Assembly (NCBI GenBank): GCA_945878995.1
Contig: CAMCUN010000029.1
Coordinates: forward strand, 1 to 45,195
Source of the DNA: Polaromonas sp. YR568
GTDB taxonomy: Bacteria > Pseudomonadota > Gammaproteobacteria > Burkholderiales > Burkholderiaceae_C
Direction: 5' to 3'
Length of the DNA stretch: 45,195 bases
Under the pieces are notes generated by a model, which saw only the letters and a list, made by a program, of their open reading frames with translations, was not told the DNA's origin and ran no database searches. Made by a program: the position numbers and the translations under genes. Below, one piece after another: positions 25,588-34,079 of this stretch. Positions within the stretch are counted from its first letter, which is position 1. The number at the start of each line of letters is the position of its first letter.

Positions 25588-26130
25588 TTTGCAGCAGCTT
25601 GCCTGCAAGCGAATTGTGCCGGTCAACGTACATCACCTCAGGCAAGCATTCGCCAGCAGGCTGGCTCCTACAGGGGAATAAAGGCTTGTATTTGTAGGAG
25701 CTTTCCTGCAAGCGAATCGTGCCGGACCACAGCCATCACCTCAGGCAAGCATTCGCAAGCAGGCTGGCTCCTACAAGGGAGTACGCTGGCTGTTTGACTT
25801 TGTAGGAGTTTGCCTGCAAGCGAATTGTGCCGAACCACGGACATTGCCTCAGGCGACGATTCGCCAGCAGGCTGGCTCCTACAAAGGAACAACGGCTTGA
25901 ATTTGTAGGAGCTTGCCTGCAAGCGAATCGTGCCGGACCACAGACATCACCTCCAGCAAGCATTCGCCAGCAGGCTGGCTCCTACAAGGGAATAAAGGCT
26001 TGTTTTTGTAGGAGCTTGCCTGCAAGCGAATCGTGCCGAACCACGGGCATTGCTTCAGGCGACGATTCGCCAGCAGGCTGGCTCCTACAGGGGAGCAAGG
26101 GCTTGTATGTGTAGGAGCTTGCCGGACCAC
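25588..26130. repeat. REP-like tandem array D (five units plus a deleted copy)
   Basis: Left arms begin at 25588, 25691, 25799, 25902, 26005 and 26108, giving periods of 103, 108, 103, 103 and 103. Right arms are CAGCAGGCTGGCTCCTACA (one reads AAGCAGG). The last copy has lost the hairpin half TGCAAGCGAATCGTGCC. The array fills the gap between glnS and the MFS gene, whose 3' ends face each other. Confidence 0.9.
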
Positions 26131-26140
26131 GGGCATCACT

Positions 26141-27328
26141 TCAGACAGCCAGCGCAACGGGAGCCCCTGACCGCACCACCCGCCAAAACCGCCAGGCCAA
26201 CACGCCAGCCAGCGCACTGGTGGCCGCAGATACCCAAAACACGCTGACCAAGCCCCATTGGCTGCTGAGCCAGCCGCCGGCCACCGCGCCTAAGAGGCCT
26301 GGCACGCCGTAGGCAATCACGGTGTAGAGCGCCTGCCCGCGCCCTCGCAATGGCCCGGGGAAATGCTGGGACAGCAGGGCAATGCACACCGTGTGGTGGG
26401 TGGCAAAGGTGATGGCGTGCAGGCACTGCGCCACCAACAGCACCCACCAGTGGTCGGCTGCGCCCGCCGTCATCAGCATGCGCAGCGCCATCAGAGCGGA
26501 GCACAGCATGAGCCAGCCGGGCATGCTAAGGCGGGGCAACCAGCGCGATTGGGTCATGAACCAAGCAATTTCCACCACCACTGACAGCGCCCAAAACACG
26601 CCAATCATGGTTTTGCTGTAGCCCAGGGCATCCAGGTACAGTGAGAAAAACACATAAATGCCAATGTGCGAGAGCACATGAAAGAACACCGATGCGAAAA
26701 ACAGCTGCACCGGGCGCTGGCGCAGCACGGGCAGCACCTCCGGCCGCTCAGCCGACGGCGTGGAGGCTTCTTTGATGTTGGGCAGGCACCAGGCGCTCAG
26801 CGTCACGGCCAAGATGGTGGCCAGCGTCCAGGCCGGGAAATGCTGCATGCCGCGCTGCTCAAACCAGGCGCCCGCAGCCAGCACCGTGACCAAGAAACCG
26901 GCCGAGCCAAACACCCGCACGCGGCCATAGCGCCTGGCGTCAAACACGCCGCCCCGGCTGACCAGGTGCGCCATGGCGGCTTCGCTCATGGACATCATGC
27001 CGCTGGTGTGGGTGAACATGAGCAACAACACCACAAACAGCCAAACCACGCCGCCGTCATGCCACAAACCCAAAGAAGCCACCAGCGCGGCGGTGGCGCC
27101 GTAGCGCAATAGCTTGACGCGCTCGCCTGTGTGGTCGCTCAGCCAGCCCCAGCCGTAGGGGGCAAACAGGCGGGTGGCCGCTTGCAGCGACATCATCAGG
27201 CTGATGGTCACCAGGCTCAGCCCCATCTCCTTGAGCCACAGCGGAAGGTAGGGATTGAAAAACCCAATGTGGGCAAAGTAGCTGGCCGACAGCGCCGCAA
27301 ACGGCACCAGCTGGCGGGCTGGGGTCAT
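26141..27328 (-). CDS. MFS transporter, HcaT-like (MFS_1_like)
   Basis: This 395-residue inner-membrane protein has about 12 hydrophobic helices. The start FAALSASYFAHIGFFNPYLP, then LWLKEMGLSLVTISLMM, and the loop-2/3 motif WGWLSDHTGERVK resemble the phenylpropionate/nucleoside permease branch of the major facilitator superfamily. The frame opens upstream at 27391 inside aroC, but the ATG at 27328 lies 14 bases after the aroC stop. It is probably co-transcribed with aroC. The substrate is unknown; aromatic acids are only a guess from the family. Confidence 0.85.
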   Translation of the reverse strand: MTPARQLVPFAALSASYFAHIGFFNPYLPLWLKEMGLSLVTISLMMSLQAATRLFAPYGWGWLSDHTGERVKLLRYGATAALVASLGLWHDGGVVWLFVVLLLMFTHTSGMMSMSEAAMAHLVSRGGVFDARRYGRVRVFGSAGFLVTVLAAGAWFEQRGMQHFPAWTLATILAVTLSAWCLPNIKEASTPSAERPEVLPVLRQRPVQLFFASVFFHVLSHIGIYVFFSLYLDALGYSKTMIGVFWALSVVVEIAWFMTQSRWLPRLSMPGWLMLCSALMALRMLMTAGAADHWWVLLVAQCLHAITFATHHTVCIALLSQHFPGPLRGRGQALYTVIAYGVPGLLGAVAGGWLSSQWGLVSVFWVSAATSALAGVLAWRFWRVVRSGAPVALAV

Positions 27329-27342
27329 GCTGGGGCTGGCGC

Positions 27343-28437
27343 TCAACGCTGGGCCGCAATGCGCGGCATGGCTTGCACCACATCGCCGCACTGGGCGCGG
27401 TGCTGCAGCACATGCTCCATGACCACCAGGGCCAGCATGGCCTCGGCAATGGGCGTGGCGCGTATGCCCACGCAGGGGTCGTGGCGGCCCTTGGTGACCA
27501 CCTCGGTGGGCTCGCCCGCGCGGTTGATGGACGGCCTGGCCGTGAGGATGGAACTGGTCGGCTTGATGGCGATGCCGACTTCCAGGTCCTGCCCGGTGCT
27601 GATCCCGCCCAGCACGCCACCGGCGTGGTTGGAGGCAAAGCCCTCGGGCGTGAGCGCGTCGCCGTGCACCGTGCCGCGCTGGGCCACGCTGGCAAAGCCT
27701 GAGCCTATTTCCACGCCCTTGACGGCGTTGATGCCCATCATGGCGTAAGCAATGTCGGCGTCCAGCTTGTCATAGAGCGGCTGACCCAGGCCCACGGGCA
27801 TGCCGCTGGCCACCACACGCAGGCGCGCGCCGCAGGAGTCACCCGACTTGCGCAGCGCGTCCATGTAAGCTTCTAGCGCTGAGACATCGGCCACAGGCGC
27901 AAAAAACGGGTTGTGCGCCACATGCTCCCAAGACTCAAAGCCTATGGCCTGATCGCCAATGTGCGTCATGCAACCCTTGAACTGAATGCCGTGCTGGGCT
28001 CGCAGCCACTTTTTAGCCACGGCGCCTGCGGCCACCATGGGGGCGGTCATGCGCGCCGAGGAGCGGCCCCCGCCGCGCGGGTCGCGCAGACCGTACTTGT
28101 GGGCGTAGGTGTAGTCGGCATGCCCAGGGCGGAAGGTGTCTAGGATGTTGCCGTAGTCTTTGCTGCGTTGGTCGGTGTTGCGGATCAGCAAGGCAATGGG
28201 GGTGCCGGTGGTGAAGCCTTCGTACACGCCCGACAGGATTTCGACCACATCGGCCTCGTTGCGCTGCGTCACGTGCCGGCTGGTGCCGGGGCGGCGTCGG
28301 TCCAAGTCATGCTGCATGTCGGCCTCGCTCAGCGCCAAGCCAGGCGGGCAGCCGTCAATCACGCAGCCAATGGCTGGGCCGTGGGATTCACCAAAGTTGG
28401 TGACTGCAAAAAGGTGTCCGAAGGTGTTGCCGCTCAT
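27343..28437 (-). CDS. aroC: Chorismate synthase
   Basis: This 364-residue FMN-dependent enzyme makes chorismate from EPSP in the shikimate pathway. The N-terminal signature [20 protein letters not shown] is followed by [20 protein letters not shown] and [19 protein letters not shown] near 122-133 and [17 protein letters not shown] near the C-terminus are hallmark segments. Its ATG lies 38 bases beyond an 85-base pentanucleotide repeat, which in turn overlaps the 3' end of the CBS-domain gene. The MFS gene follows closely. Confidence 0.97.
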   Translation of the reverse strand: MSGNTFGHLFAVTNFGESHGPAIGCVIDGCPPGLALSEADMQHDLDRRRPGTSRHVTQRNEADVVEILSGVYEGFTTGTPIALLIRNTDQRSKDYGNILDTFRPGHADYTYAHKYGLRDPRGGGRSSARMTAPMVAAGAVAKKWLRAQHGIQFKGCMTHIGDQAIGFESWEHVAHNPFFAPVADVSALEAYMDALRKSGDSCGARLRVVASGMPVGLGQPLYDKLDADIAYAMMGINAVKGVEIGSGFASVAQRGTVHGDALTPEGFASNHAGGVLGGISTGQDLEVGIAIKPTSSILTARPSINRAGEPTEVVTKGRHDPCVGIRATPIAEAMLALVVMEHVLQHRAQCGDVVQAMPRIAAQR

Positions 28438-28475
28438 GACCTGATTATCCCAGAGCGGCTGAGCGGTCAGCCGAG

Positions 28476-28560
28476 CTCAGCTCAGCTCAGCTCAGTTCAG
28501 CTCAGCTCAGCTCAGTTCAGCTCAGCTCAGTTCAGCTCAGCTCAGCTCAGCTCAACTCAG
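28476..28560. repeat. Pentanucleotide microsatellite, 17 units of CTCAG
   Basis: This is an uninterrupted tandem run of 17 five-base units on the plus strand: 13 CTCAG, three TTCAG and one CTCAA. On the minus strand, where both flanking genes are coded, it reads (CTGAG)n. The stop codon of the CBS gene (28557-28559) is inside the last unit. The repeat ends 38 bases before the aroC ATG. Every minus-strand frame through the repeat meets TGA, so it cannot encode an extension. Confidence 0.95.
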
Positions 28561-29030
28561 CTGGGCTTGGCCACCGCCTCGTCCTTGTCCCCGTCCGAGT
28601 CAGGCCAGTCGCGAATGTAGGCCTTGAGCATCTGGTTTTCAAAGTTCTGGCTGTCGACCACGGCCTTGGCCACGTCGTACAAGCTGATCACGCCCATCAG
28701 CGTGCTCTGGTCCAGCACAGGCATGTAGCGGGCGTGGCGCTCGAGCATCATGCGGCGCACCTCGTCAAGCTCGGTGTCCATGGTGCAGGTCAGGGGGTGG
28801 TCGTCCATGGCGCTGCTGATCGGGGTTTGGCCCAAGGACCCGCCGTTTTTAACAAGGCACACAATCATCTCGCGAAAGGTCAGCATGCCCACCAACTCGC
28901 CTTGAGACATGACCACCAAAGAGCCAATGTCTTTGTCAGACATGATCTCAGCCGCCTTGGCCAGCGGCTCGTCGGGCTGCATGGTGAACAAAGTTCCGCC
29001 TTTGACACGCAAAATATCTGACACTTTCAT
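28557..29030 (-). CDS. CBS-domain pair protein
   Basis: This 157-residue protein consists of two CBS domains forming one Bateman module, which usually senses adenosine nucleotides. CBS1 is near residues 8-62 (ILRVKGGTLFTMQPDEPLAK, then GSLVVMSQGELVGMLTFREM). CBS2 is near 80-138 (HPLTCTMDTELDEVRRMMLE, then YMPVLDQSTLMGVISLYDVA). AAGGAG about eight bases before the ATG at 29030 fixes the start. There is no fused enzyme domain. Its stop codon is inside the microsatellite preceding aroC. Confidence 0.9.
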   Translation of the reverse strand: MKVSDILRVKGGTLFTMQPDEPLAKAAEIMSDKDIGSLVVMSQGELVGMLTFREMIVCLVKNGGSLGQTPISSAMDDHPLTCTMDTELDEVRRMMLERHARYMPVLDQSTLMGVISLYDVAKAVVDSQNFENQMLKAYIRDWPDSDGDKDEAVAKPS

Positions 29031-29244
29031 TGCCGCTTCTCCTTGAATGGTGGGACTCATCTGGACTGCCAGGGTCCAAGGTCCTGTTTTGTGCGTGTTT
29101 CCCCGCTGCGGGATAGTTCCTGTTTGCATCAATATAGCCCACAAACCCACCAGCGAACAGCAATGCTTGCTGGGGTCCCGCCGCTCAAGCGTGCAATTTT
29201 GCAATTGCCAGCCCATTCACCATCTTTGACATTGACCCAACACC

Positions 29245-30546
29245 ATGCCCGGCCATTCCGACCCCGGTTTTGACACCCTGGCGCTCCACGCCGGGGCCGC
29301 CCCCGACCCCAGCACGGGCGCCCGCGCCGTGCCCATTCACCTGAGCACCTCCTTTGTGTTCGAGTCCAGCGAGCAGGCCGCCAGCCTCTTTAACCTGGAG
29401 CGTGCCGGCCATGTGTACTCGCGCATCAGCAATCCCACCAACGCGGTGTTGGAGCAACGCGTGGCCGCGCTCGAAGGCGGCATAGGCGCCATTGCCACGG
29501 CCAGCGGCCAGGCAGCGCTCCACCTGACAATTGCCACGCTCATGGGCGCGGGCGCGCACATCGTGGCCAGCACCGCGCTCTACGGCGGCTCACACAACCT
29601 TTTGCACTACACGCTGCGCCGCTTTGGCATTGAAACCACTTTTGTGCCCCCTGGTGACCTGGGCGCCTGGCGCGCGGCCGTGCGGCCCGAGACGCGCTTG
29701 TTGTTCGGCGAGACCGTGGGCAACCCAGGCATGGACGTGCTGGACATCAGTGCCGTGAGCGAGATCGCCCACCAAGCAGGTGTGCCGCTCTTGGTGGACG
29801 CCACCCTCAGCTCGCCCTGGCTGATCAAGCCGCTGGACTGGGGGGCCGACCTGATCGTGCATTCGGCCACCAAGTTTCTGTCGGGGCACGGCACGGTGAT
29901 TGGCGGCGTGGTCGTCGATGGTGGGCGCTTTGACTGGGAGCGCTCGGGGCGCTTTCCGGAGCTGAGCCAGCCCTACGCGGGCTTTCACAACATGGTGTTC
30001 ACCGAAGAAAGCACGGTGGGCGCCTTTTTGCTGCGCGCCCGCCGCGAGGGTCTGCGCGACTTTGGCGCGTGCATGAGCCCGCACACGGCTTGGTTGATTT
30101 TGCAGGGCATAGAAACCTTGCCGCTGCGCATGGCCAGGCACATGAGCAACACCGAGCAAGTGGTCCGGTTCCTGGCCAGCCACCCCCTGGTCAGCCGCGT
30201 TGGCCACCCCCTGTTGGAGGACCATCCCAGCCATGCGCTGGCCCAACGCCTGCTGCCGCGTGGCGCGGGCTCGGTGTTCAGCTTTGACCTCCGAGGCAGC
30301 CGCGCCCAGGGGGCGGCCTTTGTCGATGCGCTCAAGGTCTTCAGTCACCTGGCCAACGTGGGCGACTGCCGCAGCCTGGTGATCCACCCGGCCAGCACCA
30401 CGCATTTCCGCATGAGCGACGAGGACCTGGCCCAGGCCGGCATCGCCCAGGGCAGCATCCGCCTGTCCATAGGCCTGGAAGACCCCGCCGATTTGATAGA
30501 CGATCTCAAACGCGCCCTCAAAGCGGCCGAGAAAGCCGGGGCTTGA
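29245..30546 (+). CDS. O-acetylhomoserine sulfhydrylase family (MetY-type)
   Basis: This 433-residue PLP enzyme of the Cys/Met metabolism family makes homocysteine from an O-acyl-homoserine and sulfide. N-terminal FDTLALHAG, then YSRISNPTNAVLEQRVAALE, is typical; the PLP lysine is Lys210 in HSATKFLSGHG. The length and the insert after the lysine (VVDGGRFDWERSGRFPEL) match MetY (O-acetyl) better than the roughly 390-residue MetZ (O-succinyl). It diverges from the CBS gene. No riboswitch is apparent in the 214-base gap. A hydrolase follows four bases later. Confidence 0.88.
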   Translation: MPGHSDPGFDTLALHAGAAPDPSTGARAVPIHLSTSFVFESSEQAASLFNLERAGHVYSRISNPTNAVLEQRVAALEGGIGAIATASGQAALHLTIATLMGAGAHIVASTALYGGSHNLLHYTLRRFGIETTFVPPGDLGAWRAAVRPETRLLFGETVGNPGMDVLDISAVSEIAHQAGVPLLVDATLSSPWLIKPLDWGADLIVHSATKFLSGHGTVIGGVVVDGGRFDWERSGRFPELSQPYAGFHNMVFTEESTVGAFLLRARREGLRDFGACMSPHTAWLILQGIETLPLRMARHMSNTEQVVRFLASHPLVSRVGHPLLEDHPSHALAQRLLPRGAGSVFSFDLRGSRAQGAAFVDALKVFSHLANVGDCRSLVIHPASTTHFRMSDEDLAQAGIAQGSIRLSIGLEDPADLIDDLKRALKAAEKAGA

Positions 30547-30550
30547 GACC

Positions 30551-31369
30551 ATGGAACTCCTCGTCAACGGCGCCCGCACCTACGCCTACACCGGCGGCAA
30601 AGCCCACACCCCGGGCCAGCCCACGGTGGTGTTCATTCACGGCGTGCTGCACGACCACAGCGTGTGGATTTTGCAAAGCCGCTTTTTGGCCCACCACGGC
30701 TGGAACGTGCTGGCCATAGACCTGCCCGGCCATGCCCGCAGCGCCGGCCAAGCGCCTGCCAGCGTGGAAGAAGCGGCCGACTTTGTGGCCGCCCTGCTCG
30801 ATGCAGCAGGTATAGAGCGTGCCGCTTTGGTGGGCCACAGTTGGGGCTCGCTCATTGCGATGGAGGCCGCGGCCCGCCTGCAGGGCCGCATCACGCATGC
30901 GGCGCTGGTGGGCTGCGCCTTTCCCATGCGCGTGTCTGCCGCCTTGCTGGAGGCGGCCCAGCATGAGCCGGCCAAGGCCATTGCGCTGATCAACCAGTTT
31001 TCTCGCAGCACCTTGGCGCCGCCACCATCCGCCCTGGGGCCAGGCACCTGGGTGGACGGGCTGAGCACCGCGCTCAACCACCGCGTGCTGGCCAGCAACC
31101 CAGAGGCCAATGTGCTGCACCGGGGGTTTGTGGCCTGCGACCGCTATACGCGGGGGCTGGATGCGGTGGCCGAAGTGAGCGCCAAGCTGCTCTTTGTGCT
31201 GGGCGAGCAAGACCAAATGACCCCCGCCAAAGCCGCACAGCCGCTGATTCAGAAGGCGCGTGAGATTGGCAAATCGGTGGAGGTGGTCATGGTGACTGTG
31301 GGGCACCACCAAATGAACGAGGCGCCAGATGCCACGCTGAAGGCGCTGCGGGAGTTTCTCAGGGACTGA
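30551..31369 (+). CDS. Alpha/beta-hydrolase
   Basis: This 272-residue enzyme has the oxyanion segment VVFIHGVLHDHSVW, nucleophile elbow GHSWGS with Ser97, the acid loop LGEQDQMTPAKAA near 217-229 and the histidine in VGHHQMNEAP near 250-259. The triad is complete. The ATG lies four bases after the metY-type stop, so they are probably co-transcribed. It is too short and lacks the signature of homoserine acetyltransferase (MetX). The substrate is unknown. Confidence 0.86.
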   Translation: MELLVNGARTYAYTGGKAHTPGQPTVVFIHGVLHDHSVWILQSRFLAHHGWNVLAIDLPGHARSAGQAPASVEEAADFVAALLDAAGIERAALVGHSWGSLIAMEAAARLQGRITHAALVGCAFPMRVSAALLEAAQHEPAKAIALINQFSRSTLAPPPSALGPGTWVDGLSTALNHRVLASNPEANVLHRGFVACDRYTRGLDAVAEVSAKLLFVLGEQDQMTPAKAAQPLIQKAREIGKSVEVVMVTVGHHQMNEAPDATLKALREFLRD

Positions 31370-31475
31370 GCACATGGCTTGCACCGGGCACACGCTGGCT
31401 GGCACAGAGCCCACCGATGCAAGCCTGGGAGTTCCAAAAGCAAAGTACCCACTCAGCGGCCAAACCTCAGCTCAA

Positions 31476-31826
31476 TCAGTGGGATTTATCTTTGCTGGCA
31501 GGCAAATGCTTCGCCAAATCCATGCGCTCATGCAGTAATCGAAGAACGTCTATGGTTTGCTCATGTGCAGCCTTGAAGACCACCAAATGGCGGCCTTTTC
31601 TGCCTGACCTCGACACAGGCAAGACGCAAATACCAGGCCCGATGTCGTTTCGCTCTCTGGCACCCAAAAAAGCAGGGCCGTCGCACAATGCTTCTATAAC
31701 CAGCATGACGGTGTCGAGGTACTCGTCTGCCTGGCTAGACCCAAAATTTCCTACGGTCCACAAGGCGATCTCCTGCAGGTCAAGTTCAACCTGATCGGCC
31801 AGTCGGATCTGCCAGACTTGGCTCAT
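31476..31826 (-). CDS. ParE/RelE-superfamily toxin
   Basis: This 116-residue protein begins WQIRLADQVELDLQEIALWT, the ParE pattern of an N-terminal strand followed by a helical hairpin. Basic strand residues come near the end (RSGRKGRHLVVFKAA and VLRLLHERMDLAKHL). ParE members poison gyrase and RelE members cleave mRNA; which applies cannot be read here. It overlaps the upstream antitoxin gene by four bases (ATGA), the standard type II arrangement. Confidence 0.83.
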   Translation of the reverse strand: MSQVWQIRLADQVELDLQEIALWTVGNFGSSQADEYLDTVMLVIEALCDGPAFLGARERNDIGPGICVLPVSRSGRKGRHLVVFKAAHEQTIDVLRLLHERMDLAKHLPASKDKSH

Positions 31827-32104
31827 GGCACCGCGATCACCTTGCTCGTGACCGACAACAAGTGCGCGCGCAATGAAGATTTGGAGTCAAACGACTTAAG
31901 GCGCCCTGCCTCAATGTCTGCCAAGCCTAATTGCGCAGCCGCCCGAAGTGCTTGCAGTCGGTAGGCATCTTCGGCCTCGCGCTGCTCTACCAGGCGAAGT
32001 CCCTCTCTAAGAACTTCGCTGGCATTTTGGTAGCGGCCAGAGCTGACAAGCTGTTCGACCAACGAAGCTTGATGGTCGGTGAGAACGACATTACGGGTTG
32101 GCAT
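31823..32104 (-). CDS. ParD-type antitoxin
   Basis: This 93-residue protein has a ribbon-helix-helix N-terminus (NVVLTDHQASLVEQLVSSGR, then YQNASEVLREGLRLVEQRE). A C-terminal helical tail would wrap the toxin. It represses its own operon. GAGG sits about seven bases before the ATG (32104). A palindromic operator lies just upstream. It is paired with the ParE-like toxin gene. Confidence 0.87.
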   Translation of the reverse strand: MPTRNVVLTDHQASLVEQLVSSGRYQNASEVLREGLRLVEQREAEDAYRLQALRAAAQLGLADIEAGRLKSFDSKSSLRAHLLSVTSKVIAVP

Positions 32105-32145
32105 ATGGACCTCAAGGCTTCCAAGACGTTGGCATAGTATGCCAA
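32098..32145. promoter_or_regulatory. ParD operator: perfect palindrome plus a second half-site
   Basis: TTGGCATAGTATGCCAA (32129-32145) has two perfect eight-base arms around one G and overlaps a -10-like TACTAT on the minus strand. Another TTGGCATA (32098-32105) overlaps the ParD start codon, 31 bases away, about three helical turns. This fits cooperative autorepression by the ribbon-helix-helix antitoxin. The rest of the 243-base gap up to 32347 shows nothing recognisable. Confidence 0.75.
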
Positions 32146-32347
32146 AAATCCTCTGCCATTTGGTTTTTTTGGAGACTGTAGAGCCTCGCTGGTGCTGAAA
32201 CTGTGGGGGCCAATGGTTAATCTGGCACGCTCAAAGGCAGTTCTTAAAAACAAAGTCTTTGCCACTAAAAGACGCGGCAGCAACCCAAAAATCAGCCGCA
32301 AGCCAAGACTCAGCCATCAAGGCCGTGGGGTTCGTGCAACTCTAGGC

Positions 32348-33562
32348 TCAAAGAACAGCCGACAGCGGCGTGCGGTGCCACGCCGCCGCCAGCCGCACCT
32401 TGGCGGTGGCCTCGCTGGGATTGAGCAGCAGCCGGTCGGCCAATGGCTCGAGCATGGTGAGCTCGGGCTCGGCCAGCAGCACAAACACGGGCTCTACGTC
32501 GGCGTCTTGCGTGGCCAACTGGCCGACCCAGCGCAGCTGCACCAACTCATCGAGCACGCGTTCAATTTGCAGGTGGTCAGTGCGCAGCCGCTCAGACAAG
32601 GCCAGCGCCAGCAGGCCGCGCTCGGGGCTGCTGCGGGCTTGGCTGAGCAGGCGCAGCGTGTCCAGGGCCAGCTCAAAGCCAAAGCCTGGCCCGGTACCGC
32701 GCCGCCCCACCCCCAGCAGCAAACTGGGCAAGTAGGCCGCGATGACCGCGCCAAACAGCACAATGAGCCAGGCCATGTAAATCCACACCAACAAAATCGG
32801 CACGGTGGCAAAAGCGCCGTAGACCACCGAATAGGTGGGCACAGACTGCAAATACAGGCCCAACAGTTTTTTGGCCACCGCCATGCCCACGGCCACAAAC
32901 ATACCGCCCGCCCAGGCGTGGCTCCACTTCACATAGGTGTTGGGCATGAAGTGATAAAGCGCGGCCATGGCCCCAGACAACGCCAAAAACTCCAGGGTGT
33001 CAATGATGAACTGCACCACCGTCGTCGGCGCCACATCGACGCCGCGAACCAGGGGCAACACATAGGATGTGACGGCCAGACTGCTGGCCAAGAGCAAAGG
33101 CCCCAGCGTGACCGCCGTCCAATAGATAAGCAGGCGCTGGGCCAGCGGGCGGGGCTGGCGCACGCGCCAAATGGCGTTGAGCGTGCGGTCAATCGTCAGC
33201 ACCAAGGCCACGGCCGTGACCACCAGCACGGCCAAGCCCACAAAGCCCAAGCGACTGGCCTGGCGCGTGAACTGGGTCAGGTAACCCAGCACCTGGCGCG
33301 CAATGTTCTCAGGAATCAGGCTCTCGACCAGCCAGACCTGCAGCAGGCCCTGGAGCTTGGAAAACATGGGAAAGGCGGTGAACACCGCCAGTGCCACCGT
33401 GAAAAAAGGCACTAAGGCAATGGAGGTGGTGAAGGTCAGGCTGCTGGCGGCCAGGCCCATGCGGTCTTCACGAAAGCGTTGACGCAGCATCAGGGCCGTG
33501 TCGTGCCAAGGAAAACGCCTGAGTTTGTGCAACAAGTCCTCGGGCCAGGGCTGAAATGTCAT
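32348..33562 (-). CDS. YihY/BrkB-family membrane protein
   Basis: This 404-residue inner-membrane protein of the YihY/BrkB (UPF0761) family was once annotated as ribonuclease BN, an assignment no longer accepted. GLAASSLTFTTSIALVPFFT near residue 35 is the family opening; further membrane segments follow around FVGLAVLVVTAVALVLTI, LGPLLLASSLAVTSYVLPL and ILLVWIYMAWLIVLFGAVIA. A soluble C-terminal part of about 110 residues resembles a winged-helix-like tail. I chose the ATG at 33562 over 33574. It diverges from the DUF2069 gene. Function is unknown. Confidence 0.86.
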   Translation of the reverse strand: MTFQPWPEDLLHKLRRFPWHDTALMLRQRFREDRMGLAASSLTFTTSIALVPFFTVALAVFTAFPMFSKLQGLLQVWLVESLIPENIARQVLGYLTQFTRQASRLGFVGLAVLVVTAVALVLTIDRTLNAIWRVRQPRPLAQRLLIYWTAVTLGPLLLASSLAVTSYVLPLVRGVDVAPTTVVQFIIDTLEFLALSGAMAALYHFMPNTYVKWSHAWAGGMFVAVGMAVAKKLLGLYLQSVPTYSVVYGAFATVPILLVWIYMAWLIVLFGAVIAAYLPSLLLGVGRRGTGPGFGFELALDTLRLLSQARSSPERGLLALALSERLRTDHLQIERVLDELVQLRWVGQLATQDADVEPVFVLLAEPELTMLEPLADRLLLNPSEATAKVRLAAAWHRTPLSAVL

Positions 33563-33667
33563 GGCCGGTATCATGCCATTCCCATACTGCGCACCCTTGG
33601 TCCGACCTCACCCCACTGGCCGCCACTTAGCGCCTCTTCGAGCCCCTTCGCGACTCTTCCGACACCC

Positions 33668-34072
33668 ATGAGCCCACACGCCGCACCACACTCTCAGCTT
33701 GCCATGACCCGCTGGATGGCCCTGGCCAGCTTGACTGGCTTGATCGTTCTCGGCCTGGCGTGGGAGATGTGGCTGGCGCCCATTCGGCCCGGCGGCTCGC
33801 TGCTGGCGCTCAAGGTGCTGCCACTGGTGGTGCCCTTGGCGGGGTTTTTGAAAAACAAGCTCTACACCTACCGCTGGGTCAGCCTGATGGTGTGGCTTTA
33901 CTTTATGGAAGGCGCGGTGCGCGCCTGGAGCGACAAACCACCGAGCAACATCTTGGCCTTCATTGAGGTGGTGCTTTGTTTGGTGCTGTTCACCGCCTGC
34001 GCCCTGCATGTGCGCATTCGCTTGAAAGCGGCGAAAGCCCTCGCCACTATTCCGTCCAGCACCTCTGCCTGA
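33668..34072 (+). CDS. DUF2069 membrane protein
   Basis: This 134-residue protein has about four hydrophobic helices (LASLTGLIVLGLAWEMWLAP, LKVLPLVVPLAGFL, WVSLMVWLYFMEGAVRAW and IEVVLCLVLFTACALHVRI). The motifs LLALKVLPLVVPL and FMEGAVRAWSD match DUF2069. The frame is open upstream to 33479, opposite the YihY gene, but the ATG at 33668 precedes the first helix. The FAD oxidoreductase gene starts seven bases downstream. The role is unknown. Confidence 0.86.
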   Translation: MSPHAAPHSQLAMTRWMALASLTGLIVLGLAWEMWLAPIRPGGSLLALKVLPLVVPLAGFLKNKLYTYRWVSLMVWLYFMEGAVRAWSDKPPSNILAFIEVVLCLVLFTACALHVRIRLKAAKALATIPSSTSA

Positions 34073-34079
34073 AGCCCCT

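Noticed and set aside
28476..28560. Phase-variable C-terminus of the CBS protein
   Set aside because: All three minus-strand frames through the CTGAG repeat reach TGA within a few codons, so length changes cannot extend the protein.
29031..29244. SAM- or SAH-type riboswitch before the MetY-type gene
   Set aside because: I could not find the conserved cores of SAM-I, SAM-II or SAH riboswitches; only a short AT-rich inverted repeat is present.
32192..33415. A 407-residue plus-strand ORF
   Set aside because: It is antisense to the YihY/BrkB gene and rich in Gln/His, as expected for a mirror frame.
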